Of a DNA stretch of 7,857 nt, positions 1 to 5,810 are shown piece after piece. Source of the stretch: Pseudomonadota bacterium (GTDB lineage: Bacteria > Myxococcota_A > Polyangia > Haliangiales > Haliangiaceae); assembly GCA_023430775.1 (NCBI GenBank), contig JAEYYY010000166.1, positions 1-7,857 of the forward strand. Direction: 5' to 3'. The notes beneath the pieces were generated by a model that saw only the letters and a program-made list of their open reading frames with translations, was not told the DNA's origin and ran no database searches. Position numbers and translations under genes: made by a program. Numbering within the stretch: the first letter of the stretch is position 1; each line of letters opens with the position of its first letter.

Positions 1-306
1 GAACCACAACCCGAACACGTGGATCACCACGCCCGCGACCTCGCCGACCTCGATCGGGATCCCGGCCGGTTCGATCACCGCGAGCGGCGGCGGGAACATC
101 TGCCATTGCCGGATCGCCTCGCGCGCCTTCGCGAACACCGCCTCGCCGCGACCGAGCTCCTCGCGGTTGCGATCGTGATCGTAGCCAGCGGGCGCAGGGT
201 CGTCGTCGCGCGTCACGCCGACACCGTCGTAGCTCCACGCGAGCGATCGCTGTGCGTCGCGATGCGCCTGGACGCGATCGGCACTCGGTCGTGTGAACGT
301 CCACAC
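1..306 (-). CDS. DUF1990 / UPF0548 family protein, C-terminus beyond the left edge
   Basis: Reading the minus strand from 306 gives an uninterrupted 102-codon frame to the window edge. The start is GTG at 304-306; an in-frame TAG at 316-318 rules out anything longer, and no ATG lies upstream. The visible residues fit DUF1990 as I recall it. An aromatic stretch SLAWSYDGVGVTR (21-33) is followed by a PAGY motif (39-42), then LGRGEAVFAKAREAIRQWQMF (split here as 51-60 and 61-71), then a 'P x x x G' turn and a strand ending HVFGLWF (96-102). Family members are usually 160-200 residues, so roughly half is visible. The biochemical role of the family is not established. No good ribosome binding site precedes the GTG. 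The gene is divergent from the glutaredoxin gene, with 66 bp between starts. Family assignment is by motif memory and is likely but unconfirmed. Confidence 0.72.
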   Translation of the reverse strand, partial: MWTFTRPSADRVQAHRDAQRSLAWSYDGVGVTRDDDPAPAGYDHDRNREELGRGEAVFAKAREAIRQWQMFPPPLAVIEPAGIPIEVGEVAGVVIHVFGLWF

Positions 307-372
307 ACTGCGAGTCTATCGCTCGGGATCCTTCCGATCGCCAACGCGCCCTGGCGGATCCATGTTGCCGAG

Positions 373-639
373 ATGTCCCCGAGGATCGTGATGTATACGA
401 CCAGGTACTGCGGCTACTGCGAACGTGCCCGACGGCTGCTGCGTTCGCGCGGCATCCCGTTCGAGGACATCGACGTCACGCGCGACTACGCCCTTCGCCG
501 CAAGATGGCGAACGAGACCGGTCATCCGACCGTGCCGATCATCCTGATCGACGGCCAGCTGATCGGCGGCTCCGACGAGCTGGTCGAGATGGACGATGCC
601 GGTCAGCTCGAGGCGCTGGTGCCGAAGGCCGCCTCGTAG
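373..639 (+). CDS. grxC: Glutaredoxin (GrxC-like, dithiol CGYC active site)
   Basis: An 88-residue single-domain glutaredoxin, which would use glutathione to reduce disulfides or glutathionylated proteins in the cytoplasm. Strand 1 is RIVMYTT (4-10) and the active site is C13-G-Y-C16, the dithiol form. The cis-proline motif TVP is at 53-55, followed by IILIDG, and the glutathione-binding GGSDEL is at 65-70. Length matches bacterial Grx3 proteins (about 80-90). The ATG at 373 was chosen because it keeps strand 1. The next ATG at 391 has a better ribosome binding site (GAGGA at 381-385, five-base spacing) but would delete that strand. The frame stays open upstream to 19, but that stretch does not look like protein and overlaps the divergent gene. 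No partner gene is adjacent, so it looks like a single-gene unit. Confidence 0.93.
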   Translation: MSPRIVMYTTRYCGYCERARRLLRSRGIPFEDIDVTRDYALRRKMANETGHPTVPIILIDGQLIGGSDELVEMDDAGQLEALVPKAAS

Positions 640-640
640 G

Positions 641-672
641 CCGAAAACGAAAGAAGCAGCTCGCGCTGCTTC
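641..672 (-). terminator. Intrinsic terminator of the tRNA-Ala gene
   Basis: Read on the minus strand, a perfect 8-bp stem GAAGCAGC / GCTGCTTC (653-660 with 665-672) closes a GCGA tetraloop of the stable GNRA type. It is followed by the T-rich run TTTCGTTTT (644-652). It starts 8 nt past the tRNA discriminator base, as expected for a terminator of a single tRNA transcript. On the plus strand the same hairpin follows the glutaredoxin stop by 13 nt but has no T run after it, so intrinsic termination there would be weak. Confidence 0.78.
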
Positions 673-679
673 CGTCGGG

Positions 680-752
680 TGGAGCCAAGGGGGATCTAAC
701 CCCTGACCTCGTGAATGCCATTCACGCGCTCTCCCAGCTGAGCTATGACCCC
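680..752 (-). tRNA. tRNA-Ala (anticodon GGC)
   Basis: A complete 73-nt cloverleaf that reads GCC codons (and GCU by wobble). The acceptor stem is GGGGTCA paired with TGGCTCC and includes a G3:U70 pair, the alanyl-tRNA synthetase identity element. The D stem is GCTC/GAGC. The anticodon stem CGTGA/TCACG closes the loop ATGGCAT, with anticodon GGC at 717-719. The T stem is AGGGG/CCCCT and the discriminator is A73. The 3' CCA is not encoded: CCC follows the discriminator, so CCA must be added after processing. The T-loop is TTAGATC instead of the usual TTCGATC, giving A at the nearly invariant position 56. All stems are otherwise intact, and the gene has its own promoter and terminator, so it looks expressed. 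Confidence 0.97.
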
Positions 753-764
753 TAGGGAGCCCGG

Positions 765-793
765 TTTCTACTGGGGGTTCGCACGACTGTCAA
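765..793 (-). promoter_or_regulatory. Sigma-70-type promoter of tRNA-Ala
   Basis: On the minus strand a perfect -35 box TTGACA (788-793) lies 17 bp from the -10-like TAGAAA (765-770), which matches four of six consensus bases. The mature tRNA begins 12 nt after the -10 box, so the 5' leader would be only a few nucleotides. Ideal spacing and the position directly in front of a tRNA support a strong housekeeping promoter. The start site itself is inferred. Confidence 0.72.
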
Positions 794-838
794 GCCGGCT
801 CGGAGGAAGCCCGCAACATCCCTCCTTTATATAGGGGG

Positions 839-1498
839 CTACTCGTCCTTCGGGACATCGTCGGGATGCATGTAGTCGGCGAGGTCGGACTCGTCGTCGT
901 CGTCGTTGCCGAACGAGATGCCTCCCTTGCGAGCAGGATCGCGCGGCGGCAGCTTCTTGTGCCCGGGCTCGGTCGGCGGGGAGAGCTCGTCGGGTGCGGC
1001 GACCGCGTCGACGTTCGGCTTCCACACCCGCGTCGGCTTCTCGCGGCGGGTCGGCGGCTTCCAGCGGGCGGACGAGACGGTCCCGTCGTCGTCGTCGCGT
1101 GCGCTGCTGCCACGGCTGTCGAAGCGCTCGCGGCGAGACGGCGGCGGCACCGTCGGCGAGCTGTCGCGTTCGGCGGCGTGCGCGGACTCGTCGGCGTCGA
1201 GCTCCTCGATGTGATCGATGATGTTGCGCGCCTCGGGCAACTCGTCGACGTCGATCTCGCCTCGCCGGATCAGCTCGAGGACGATCTCGCCGAGCTCCGC
1301 GAGAGCTTCCTGACGGCGGCGCGACGAGCGCAGATCGGAGCGAAAATCGTCGAGCCGAGAGCGGCCTTCGCGCGCACCACGCTCGAGGGCATCGCGCACG
1401 ACACCGGCCTGCTGGAGGGTGGTGCGCAGGAGCGTACCGAGCGTGCCGCGCAGCTCCGGAGGGGAGAAGCCGCCGCCACGGCGCCGTTGACGTGCCAT
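839..1498 (-). CDS. Hypothetical helical protein with disordered acidic tail
   Basis: 219 residues, not recognised. After a basic N-terminus (MARQRRR) residues 11-100 look almost wholly helical. They hold a repeating charged pattern (about 33-66) and an amphipathic helix ALAELGEIVLELIRRGEIDV (65-84), so a coiled coil or small helical bundle is likely. From about 103 the chain is rich in P, S, D and R and looks disordered. It carries two DDDD runs (135-138, 199-202) and a repeated WKP (146-148, 159-161), and ends in an acidic segment SDLADYMHPDD (204-214). There is no signal peptide, membrane helix or cysteine, so it is probably cytoplasmic. The ATG start at 1498 lies 56 bp from the divergent lipoprotein start, with no clear ribosome binding site. 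Third-position G/C bias supports real coding. The shape is loosely phasin-like, but I would not assign that. Confidence 0.72.
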   Translation of the reverse strand: MARQRRRGGGFSPPELRGTLGTLLRTTLQQAGVVRDALERGAREGRSRLDDFRSDLRSSRRRQEALAELGEIVLELIRRGEIDVDELPEARNIIDHIEELDADESAHAAERDSSPTVPPPSRRERFDSRGSSARDDDDGTVSSARWKPPTRREKPTRVWKPNVDAVAAPDELSPPTEPGHKKLPPRDPARKGGISFGNDDDDESDLADYMHPDDVPKDE

Positions 1499-1519
1499 GG
1501 CGGAAGGTTAACACGCTCG

Positions 1520-1533
1520 AAACCGGCGGGTTT
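1520..1533. promoter_or_regulatory. Short inverted repeat in the divergent intergenic region
   Basis: AAACC (1520-1524) and GGTTT (1529-1533) form perfect 5-bp arms around GGCG, midway in the 56-bp gap between the divergent genes starting at 1498 and 1555. The position would suit a shared operator, but the arms are short and no matching promoter boxes are convincing. Offered as a weak candidate only. Confidence 0.2.
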
Positions 1534-1554
1534 GTGAGCTACCGTCGGGGCGCG

Positions 1555-3501
1555 ATGCGATTCAGGACGCTCGGCTTGATCGTGCTCGCGCTGGCCGCGT
1601 GTCGCGCGCCGGTCGATCGAACGCCGAGCGGATCCGGCAAGGTGCGCGTGCGCGTGTTCACCGAGCCGAGCCCGGTGCGCTGGCTCGCGAGTGCGGGCAA
1701 GTTCGTGTTCGTCGCCACCGATGGCGATCTCGAGCGCTGGGATGCCGAGGGCAAGGTGTTGCCGGTCAGCGCGCACGGTCAGATCGTGGCGCTGGCACCG
1801 GATGTCGATCGCACGACCGGAGCCGGCGGCGATGGCCGGCGCTGGGTGTGGATCCTCACCGATCGCGGCCTCGGCCATTACGACGTCGCCGCCGACATGT
1901 TCCATCCGCTGATGCCACCCGCGAGCATCGGCCTCGAGTTCGCGCTGCTCGCCGCGGAAGGCGCGAGCATCGCACCGTCGAACGACGGCGGCGTGTGGCT
2001 CGGGACCGCGCACGGGCTCGTCAGCGTTGCCAACGATGGCAGCTGGAGCGCGACCGGCATCACCACGCCGGTCAATGCGCTGTCGCGCGATGCGGCCGGC
2101 TGGTTGTGGGTCGCCACCAAGACCGGGCTCGTCGCACGCAAGCCGACCGGGGATCTGGTGAACGTCGGACCGCCGGAAGGCTGCGCGATCGTCGATCCGC
2201 GGCTGATGGTGGAGATGCCCGACAATCGCATGCTCGTGATCGGTGCCGACGAGAGCGGCCGCGATCGGATCGCGATCGGCAAGGAGCTCGCGTGGACCAC
2301 GTACCGCGCCCTCCCCGAGGTCAAGTGGGATGCCGCCGCGCGCCGCGGCAACGGTGCCGTGGTGATGGCGGGCGAGCGGATCTATCGCATCGCTCCGCGC
2401 GACGCCTCGATCGTGCGACCGCTGTCGCGCGATGGCATGCGCCTCGTCGCGATCACCACGGGAACCAGCAAGAGCGAGTGGTCGATCGATCCGGTCAACG
2501 TCGAGGTGCCGCCCGGCGCGGTGACCCTGGCGTCGCTCGACGATCAGTTGCTGATCGGCACGCGCGAGCTCGGCACCGCGCGCTATCGCGATGGCGATCA
2601 GCGGCCGCGCGCGTGGTTGCGTCGCCGCCAGATGTTCCTCGATGCCACCGCACTCTCGGTCGCGTGCTCGAAGGTCAACGATTGCTGGCTCGCCACCGGC
2701 ACGCGGCAGGCGTGGCACTGGAACGGCGATCGGTTCACACCGCGCGGCCCCGACGAGCTCGCTCTCGCGATCGTCCGTGATCCCGCCGGTGGCATCTACG
2801 CGCTGCACCGCGCGGAGGGCGAGCCCGTCATCAAGCTGAGCCGGATCGAGAGCGATGGTCGGTGGCGGCCACTCGACAAGGTCGCACTGACCACGGCGAG
2901 CGCCGAGCCATCGATCAGCTTCGCGCGGTTCGCGGCCTCGGGCGCGCTGTGGATCGGGCTGCGCGATCGCGAAGCAGGCGAGTGGAAGACGCACGGCGTC
3001 GCGATCGTCGATGTCGCCACCAGCCGCGTCGCGGTGCATCGCGCAGGCGATCCCAAGGCGAAGGTGCTGGTGCCGCCGATCATCAGCGACGCGGACGTCC
3101 GCGGTGGCGAGGCATGGTTCGCCACCACCGATGGCGTCGCGCGGCTCGCCAACGGCAAGCTCGACAGCTGGAACGACGAACCGCTGCGCGGCGTGCGCGC
3201 GCTGTCGATCGTCGAAGGTGGCGTGATCGCGGCGACGCCGAACGGCGCACTGCGGTTCGATGGCAAGGGCTGGGAGACGCCGCCGCCACTGGGCTTCGCG
3301 GTCGATGACATCGTCGCCACCCGCACCGGCCAGATCTGGATGGCCACGGATCGCGGCATTGCTGTGTGGGACGGCACCCGGCTGCGCCGCGTCGATACCC
3401 GGCGCGGCCTCGCCGAGGACCGCACCCTGGACCTCGCCGTCGATCAGTTCGATCGGGTGTGGGCCCGCGGCCCGGGCTCGCTGGCGTTGATCTCCCAGTA
3501 A
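1555..3501 (+). CDS. Lipoprotein with two-component-regulator-type beta-propeller repeats
   Basis: 648 residues. The N-terminus is a lipoprotein signal (RFR, then LGLIVLALAAC) with lipobox L13-A14-A15-C16. R17 at +2 does not match the Asp retention signal, so the outer membrane is possible. The rest is a repeated blade pattern of the Reg_prop kind, W-x-(G/A)-T-x-x-G-(L/I/V) followed by a strand. Examples are WLGTAHGL (148-155), WVATKTGL (185-192), LIGTREL (333-339), WFATTDGV (521-528), WMATDRGI (595-602) and a last VWARGPGSL at the C-terminus. At this length it could form one large or two smaller propellers. Such repeats usually sense ligands in front of a kinase or cyclase; here nothing follows, so it is a free-standing propeller, probably for binding or scaffolding. 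The frame is open back to 1492, but the start at 1555 places the signal peptide at the N-terminus and has GGGG five bases upstream. Confidence 0.87.
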   Translation: MRFRTLGLIVLALAACRAPVDRTPSGSGKVRVRVFTEPSPVRWLASAGKFVFVATDGDLERWDAEGKVLPVSAHGQIVALAPDVDRTTGAGGDGRRWVWILTDRGLGHYDVAADMFHPLMPPASIGLEFALLAAEGASIAPSNDGGVWLGTAHGLVSVANDGSWSATGITTPVNALSRDAAGWLWVATKTGLVARKPTGDLVNVGPPEGCAIVDPRLMVEMPDNRMLVIGADESGRDRIAIGKELAWTTYRALPEVKWDAAARRGNGAVVMAGERIYRIAPRDASIVRPLSRDGMRLVAITTGTSKSEWSIDPVNVEVPPGAVTLASLDDQLLIGTRELGTARYRDGDQRPRAWLRRRQMFLDATALSVACSKVNDCWLATGTRQAWHWNGDRFTPRGPDELALAIVRDPAGGIYALHRAEGEPVIKLSRIESDGRWRPLDKVALTTASAEPSISFARFAASGALWIGLRDREAGEWKTHGVAIVDVATSRVAVHRAGDPKAKVLVPPIISDADVRGGEAWFATTDGVARLANGKLDSWNDEPLRGVRALSIVEGGVIAATPNGALRFDGKGWETPPPLGFAVDDIVATRTGQIWMATDRGIAVWDGTRLRRVDTRRGLAEDRTLDLAVDQFDRVWARGPGSLALISQ

Positions 3502-3590
3502 ATGGTTTTCGGGAAGATCCGCGGCCGCCGTCCGGCAGGCTCGACCTGTACGCCGTAGCCTCGGCCTGTCGGATGCGTCATGGTACGGCC

Positions 3591-3770
3591 ATGCCCACGC
3601 CGACCTTCTCTCGTCTCGACCCCGCGGCCTCGCGAGAGGTCACGGCGGACGTGGCGCGTGAGGTCCAGAAGGCGAGGGCGCAGCCGAAGATCACGAACTT
3701 GCAGTTCGGAATCGCGCTGCTCGTGATGGCTGCGGTGTTCGCCGTGGTCGCGTATCTGTTGTTCTGGTAG
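3591..3770 (+). CDS. Small tail-anchored membrane protein, unknown function
   Basis: 59 residues. Residues 7-33 are polar and charged and predicted helical (REVTADVAREVQKAR, 15-29). Residues 37-59 form a single hydrophobic helix, NLQFGIALLVMAAVFA then VVAYLLFW, ending at the last residue. This is the layout of a C-tail-anchored inner-membrane protein with its N-terminus in the cytoplasm. The ATG at 3591 is preferred; an in-frame ATG at 3573 would add MRHGTA, and neither has a strong ribosome binding site. The gene lies 40 bp upstream of the first TonB-like gene on the same strand, so it may be the first gene of that operon and a small partner of the envelope complex. The clean hydrophobic segment supports it being real, but no family is recognised. 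Confidence 0.62.
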   Translation: MPTPTFSRLDPAASREVTADVAREVQKARAQPKITNLQFGIALLVMAAVFAVVAYLLFW

Positions 3771-3810
3771 TTGCGCGGAACCTCGGCGAGGGGCCGGTGT
3801 CGGACCTCTC

Positions 3811-5004
3811 GTGCGCGACGTCATCGAGCTCGTGGTCAAGCTGGACGACACCACCGTCGAGCATCGCTTCGTCGAGCTCGGCCCACCGATCGAGATCGCG
3901 GGAGCGTCGATCGATCCGGAGGAAGTCGGAAGCAGCTGGCTTCGTTGCAAGAGTGGGCTCGCCGAGGTCTCGGCACGCCGCACCACGCCGCCGAAGAAGC
4001 ACCCGCTCGCAGCGGCGGTCGGCGATCGACGGTCGCTGGTCTACATCGGCGTGTCGCTCGCGGTGCACCTCGTGATCTGGGCGCTCGCGACCGAACAGCC
4101 GCCGGAGCCGACGGTCGTGATCGAAGATCCGAAGCCGATCGGCACGCGCGTCGTCGGCACGTTCTCGACCACGCCGTCGAACCGGATGGCACTCGAGGAG
4201 GGCGACTCGCCCGACATCGAGCGCGATGGCGGCGGCGCGCCGACCCTCGGGCTCGAAGGCAAGGCAGGTGGCGCGTCGCAGCGCGACTCCGGCCACGCTC
4301 GGCTCGCGCGGCGCGAGACGCCGGCGGTCACTCGCGAAGGTGCGATCGAGTCGGCGCGCACCGCCGGCATCCTCGGCTCGACGTCGCTGAAGGGGCAGGG
4401 CTTCGCCGCGATCACCGGCACCGCCGATCCGGCGAGCGGCTTCGATCGCAGCGACGTGCAGGGGCCGCTCTACGGCGGGAGCGGCGAGGCGAGCGGCACG
4501 TTCGGAATGGGACGCGTTGGCTTCCAGGGCAGCGCCGGCTGCACGGGCGCGAACTGCAACGGGCTGATCGGCACCGGACGCTACGGCACGATCAGCAACG
4601 GTCGCGGTCGCGGCGATCACTGGGGTGGCGACCGGGCCGGCGCAGGCGGGCTACCTCCGCAACCGCTACCGACGGTTCGGCTGTGCGCCGGAACGCGTCC
4701 CTGCGTGATCGCGCTCGGTGCGCTCGACAAGGCGATCATCCGTCGCTACGTCCGCCGCGAGCTGCCGAAGATCCAGTACTGCTACGAGAAGGAGCTGCTC
4801 GCGCACCCCGAGCTCGAGGGAGATGTCACGACGCGCTTCTTGATCCACGGCGACGGCACGGTGGCGTCCATCGATGCGAGCGGCGTGTCGGACGAGGTGT
4901 CGTCGTGCGTTGCCGGCGTGATCAAGAACATCCAGTTCCCGAAGTTCGAGGACGGCAGCACCGACGTGCGCTACCCGTTCACCTTTCACAAGGCCGGATC
5001 GTGA
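3811..5004 (+). CDS. TonB-like transducer with AgmX/PglI C-terminal domain
   Basis: 397 residues. A small strand-rich cytoplasmic segment (about 4-53) and a basic linker lead to one membrane helix (75-94). That helix carries S82-x3-H86, the spacing of the S-x3-H motif TonB uses to contact its ExbB/ExbD motor. A long periplasmic P/G/S-rich region follows (about 95-290), with glycine repeats and a Cys pair (C244, C249). The C-terminal domain (306-392) has the AgmX/PglI signature. It runs from an arginine-rich helix into YCYEKEL (C324) and EGDVTTRFLIHGDGTV, then SSCV (C366), FP (376-377) and a final YPFTF. C324 and C366 may form a disulfide. AgmX is linked to gliding motility in Myxococcus, but the domain occurs widely, so motility is not implied. 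The GTG at 3811 is the only reasonable start for the N-terminal segment, though without a clear ribosome binding site. No exbB or exbD is in the window. Confidence 0.9.
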   Translation: MRDVIELVVKLDDTTVEHRFVELGPPIEIAGASIDPEEVGSSWLRCKSGLAEVSARRTTPPKKHPLAAAVGDRRSLVYIGVSLAVHLVIWALATEQPPEPTVVIEDPKPIGTRVVGTFSTTPSNRMALEEGDSPDIERDGGGAPTLGLEGKAGGASQRDSGHARLARRETPAVTREGAIESARTAGILGSTSLKGQGFAAITGTADPASGFDRSDVQGPLYGGSGEASGTFGMGRVGFQGSAGCTGANCNGLIGTGRYGTISNGRGRGDHWGGDRAGAGGLPPQPLPTVRLCAGTRPCVIALGALDKAIIRRYVRRELPKIQYCYEKELLAHPELEGDVTTRFLIHGDGTVASIDASGVSDEVSSCVAGVIKNIQFPKFEDGSTDVRYPFTFHKAGS

Positions 5005-5810
5005 GCGAGCTGTGGATCGTCCTCCCGCCTCCGCGGCGCGAGCCCGAGGTGACGCTGACCGTGGTCCTGGCCATCGCCCTGACCGTTCACGTGTTTCCGC
5101 TGATCGCGGCGGATCCGGATCTGGGGGCACCCGGGGAAGAGATCACGTTCGACGAGGGGCCCTGCTATTTCCCCGGGGGCGACTTCCCCGAGGAACCACC
5201 GTATCCCGACGAGGATCTCTACGCGCCACTGCTCTTCGACAACCTGTCACCCGCGCTGGCGCGACAGCAGGCGATCGAGCAAGCGCGCATCGGCGGCGTC
5301 GGCTCGTTCGCGATCGAGGAGCACCATCACGATCCCGACGAGTACTGTGTCCTCCACGATTTTGGCTCGCGATTTCATCCGCTGAGGGTGGCGACCCCGA
5401 TGCCACCGCGGCGGCAGCTCGACGATGACGAGCTCGAGCACCTGCTCGACTTCGAGAAGCCGCAGCCGATCGCGATCGGCATCGTGACCGGTGGTCCGGT
5501 CGACAAGTGGACGATTCGCCGCTCGTTGAAGCGCGCGACCGGCGAGCTCGCACGCTGCGATCACACCAGGCTCTCGCTCCGCCTCGGCGACGACGTCCAT
5601 GTCGACGATGGTGTGTTCGGCGCCACCTTCACGATCGAACGCGACGGCCGCCTCGCGCAGATCATCACCGACGACACCGGGTCGACCAGCGCGTGCGTCA
5701 CTCGGGTGTTGAAGACGATCGAGCTCCCGAAGGCCGACGCGCCGACGCCGGTCCGCGTGACGCTGCGCTACGGGACGACGGAGAGATCGGCCGGCGTCTT
5801 GGTGCGGTAG
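5001..5810 (+). CDS. Second TonB-like protein with divergent AgmX/PglI-type C-terminal domain
   Basis: 269 residues, starting at a GTG that overlaps the TGA of the preceding gene (GTGA, 5001-5004), so the two are almost certainly translationally coupled. AAGG at 4990-4993 can serve as ribosome binding site. A 16-residue N-terminus precedes one membrane helix (17-36) with H30 but Ala rather than Ser four residues before it. The periplasmic part is acidic and proline-rich (about 38-75). A His/Asp cluster HHHDPDEYC (108-116) could bind metal. The C-terminal domain (167-257) parallels that of the upstream protein: VDKWTIRRSLKRA, then C186, GVFGATFTIERDGRL, SACV (C232) and a last strand VRVTLRY. 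It lacks the CYE triplet and the terminal PF. It is a diverged relative, perhaps a partner in the same complex. The last 12 codons past the domain overlap the convergent hydrolase gene. Confidence 0.87.
   Translation: MSELWIVLPPPRREPEVTLTVVLAIALTVHVFPLIAADPDLGAPGEEITFDEGPCYFPGGDFPEEPPYPDEDLYAPLLFDNLSPALARQQAIEQARIGGVGSFAIEEHHHDPDEYCVLHDFGSRFHPLRVATPMPPRRQLDDDELEHLLDFEKPQPIAIGIVTGGPVDKWTIRRSLKRATGELARCDHTRLSLRLGDDVHVDDGVFGATFTIERDGRLAQIITDDTGSTSACVTRVLKTIELPKADAPTPVRVTLRYGTTERSAGVLVR

Noticed and set aside
19..372. Long upstream extension of the glutaredoxin reading frame
   Set aside because: It is arginine- and alanine-rich shadow translation antisense to the DUF1990-like gene; glutaredoxins begin just before strand 1, which fits the ATG at 373.
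793..830. Tiny minus-strand ORF (MLRASSEPA) preceded by AGGAGG
   Set aside because: Only one base separates AGGAGG from the ATG, nine codons is too short to judge, and it overlaps the tRNA promoter.
1081..1101. GTC trinucleotide run, and a similar one near 891-906
   Set aside because: These simply encode the poly-Asp stretches of the minus-strand hypothetical protein; not a CRISPR or other repeat array.
1270..3039. 589-codon minus-strand frame opposite the lipoprotein gene
   Set aside because: An antisense shadow: its composition is dominated by R, A, D and H without structure, while the plus frame has a lipobox and clear propeller repeats.
3781..3811. Two competing hairpins just before the GTG at 3811 (CCTC/GAGG and CGAGGGG/CCTCTCG)
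   Set aside because: Arms are short or imperfect and common by chance at this G+C content; no riboswitch or leader feature supports regulation.
3771..5000. Upstream extension of the second TonB-like frame to 3771
   Set aside because: That stretch is Arg/Ala-rich shadow of the first TonB-like gene; the real protein starts at the GTG at 5001 directly before its membrane helix.
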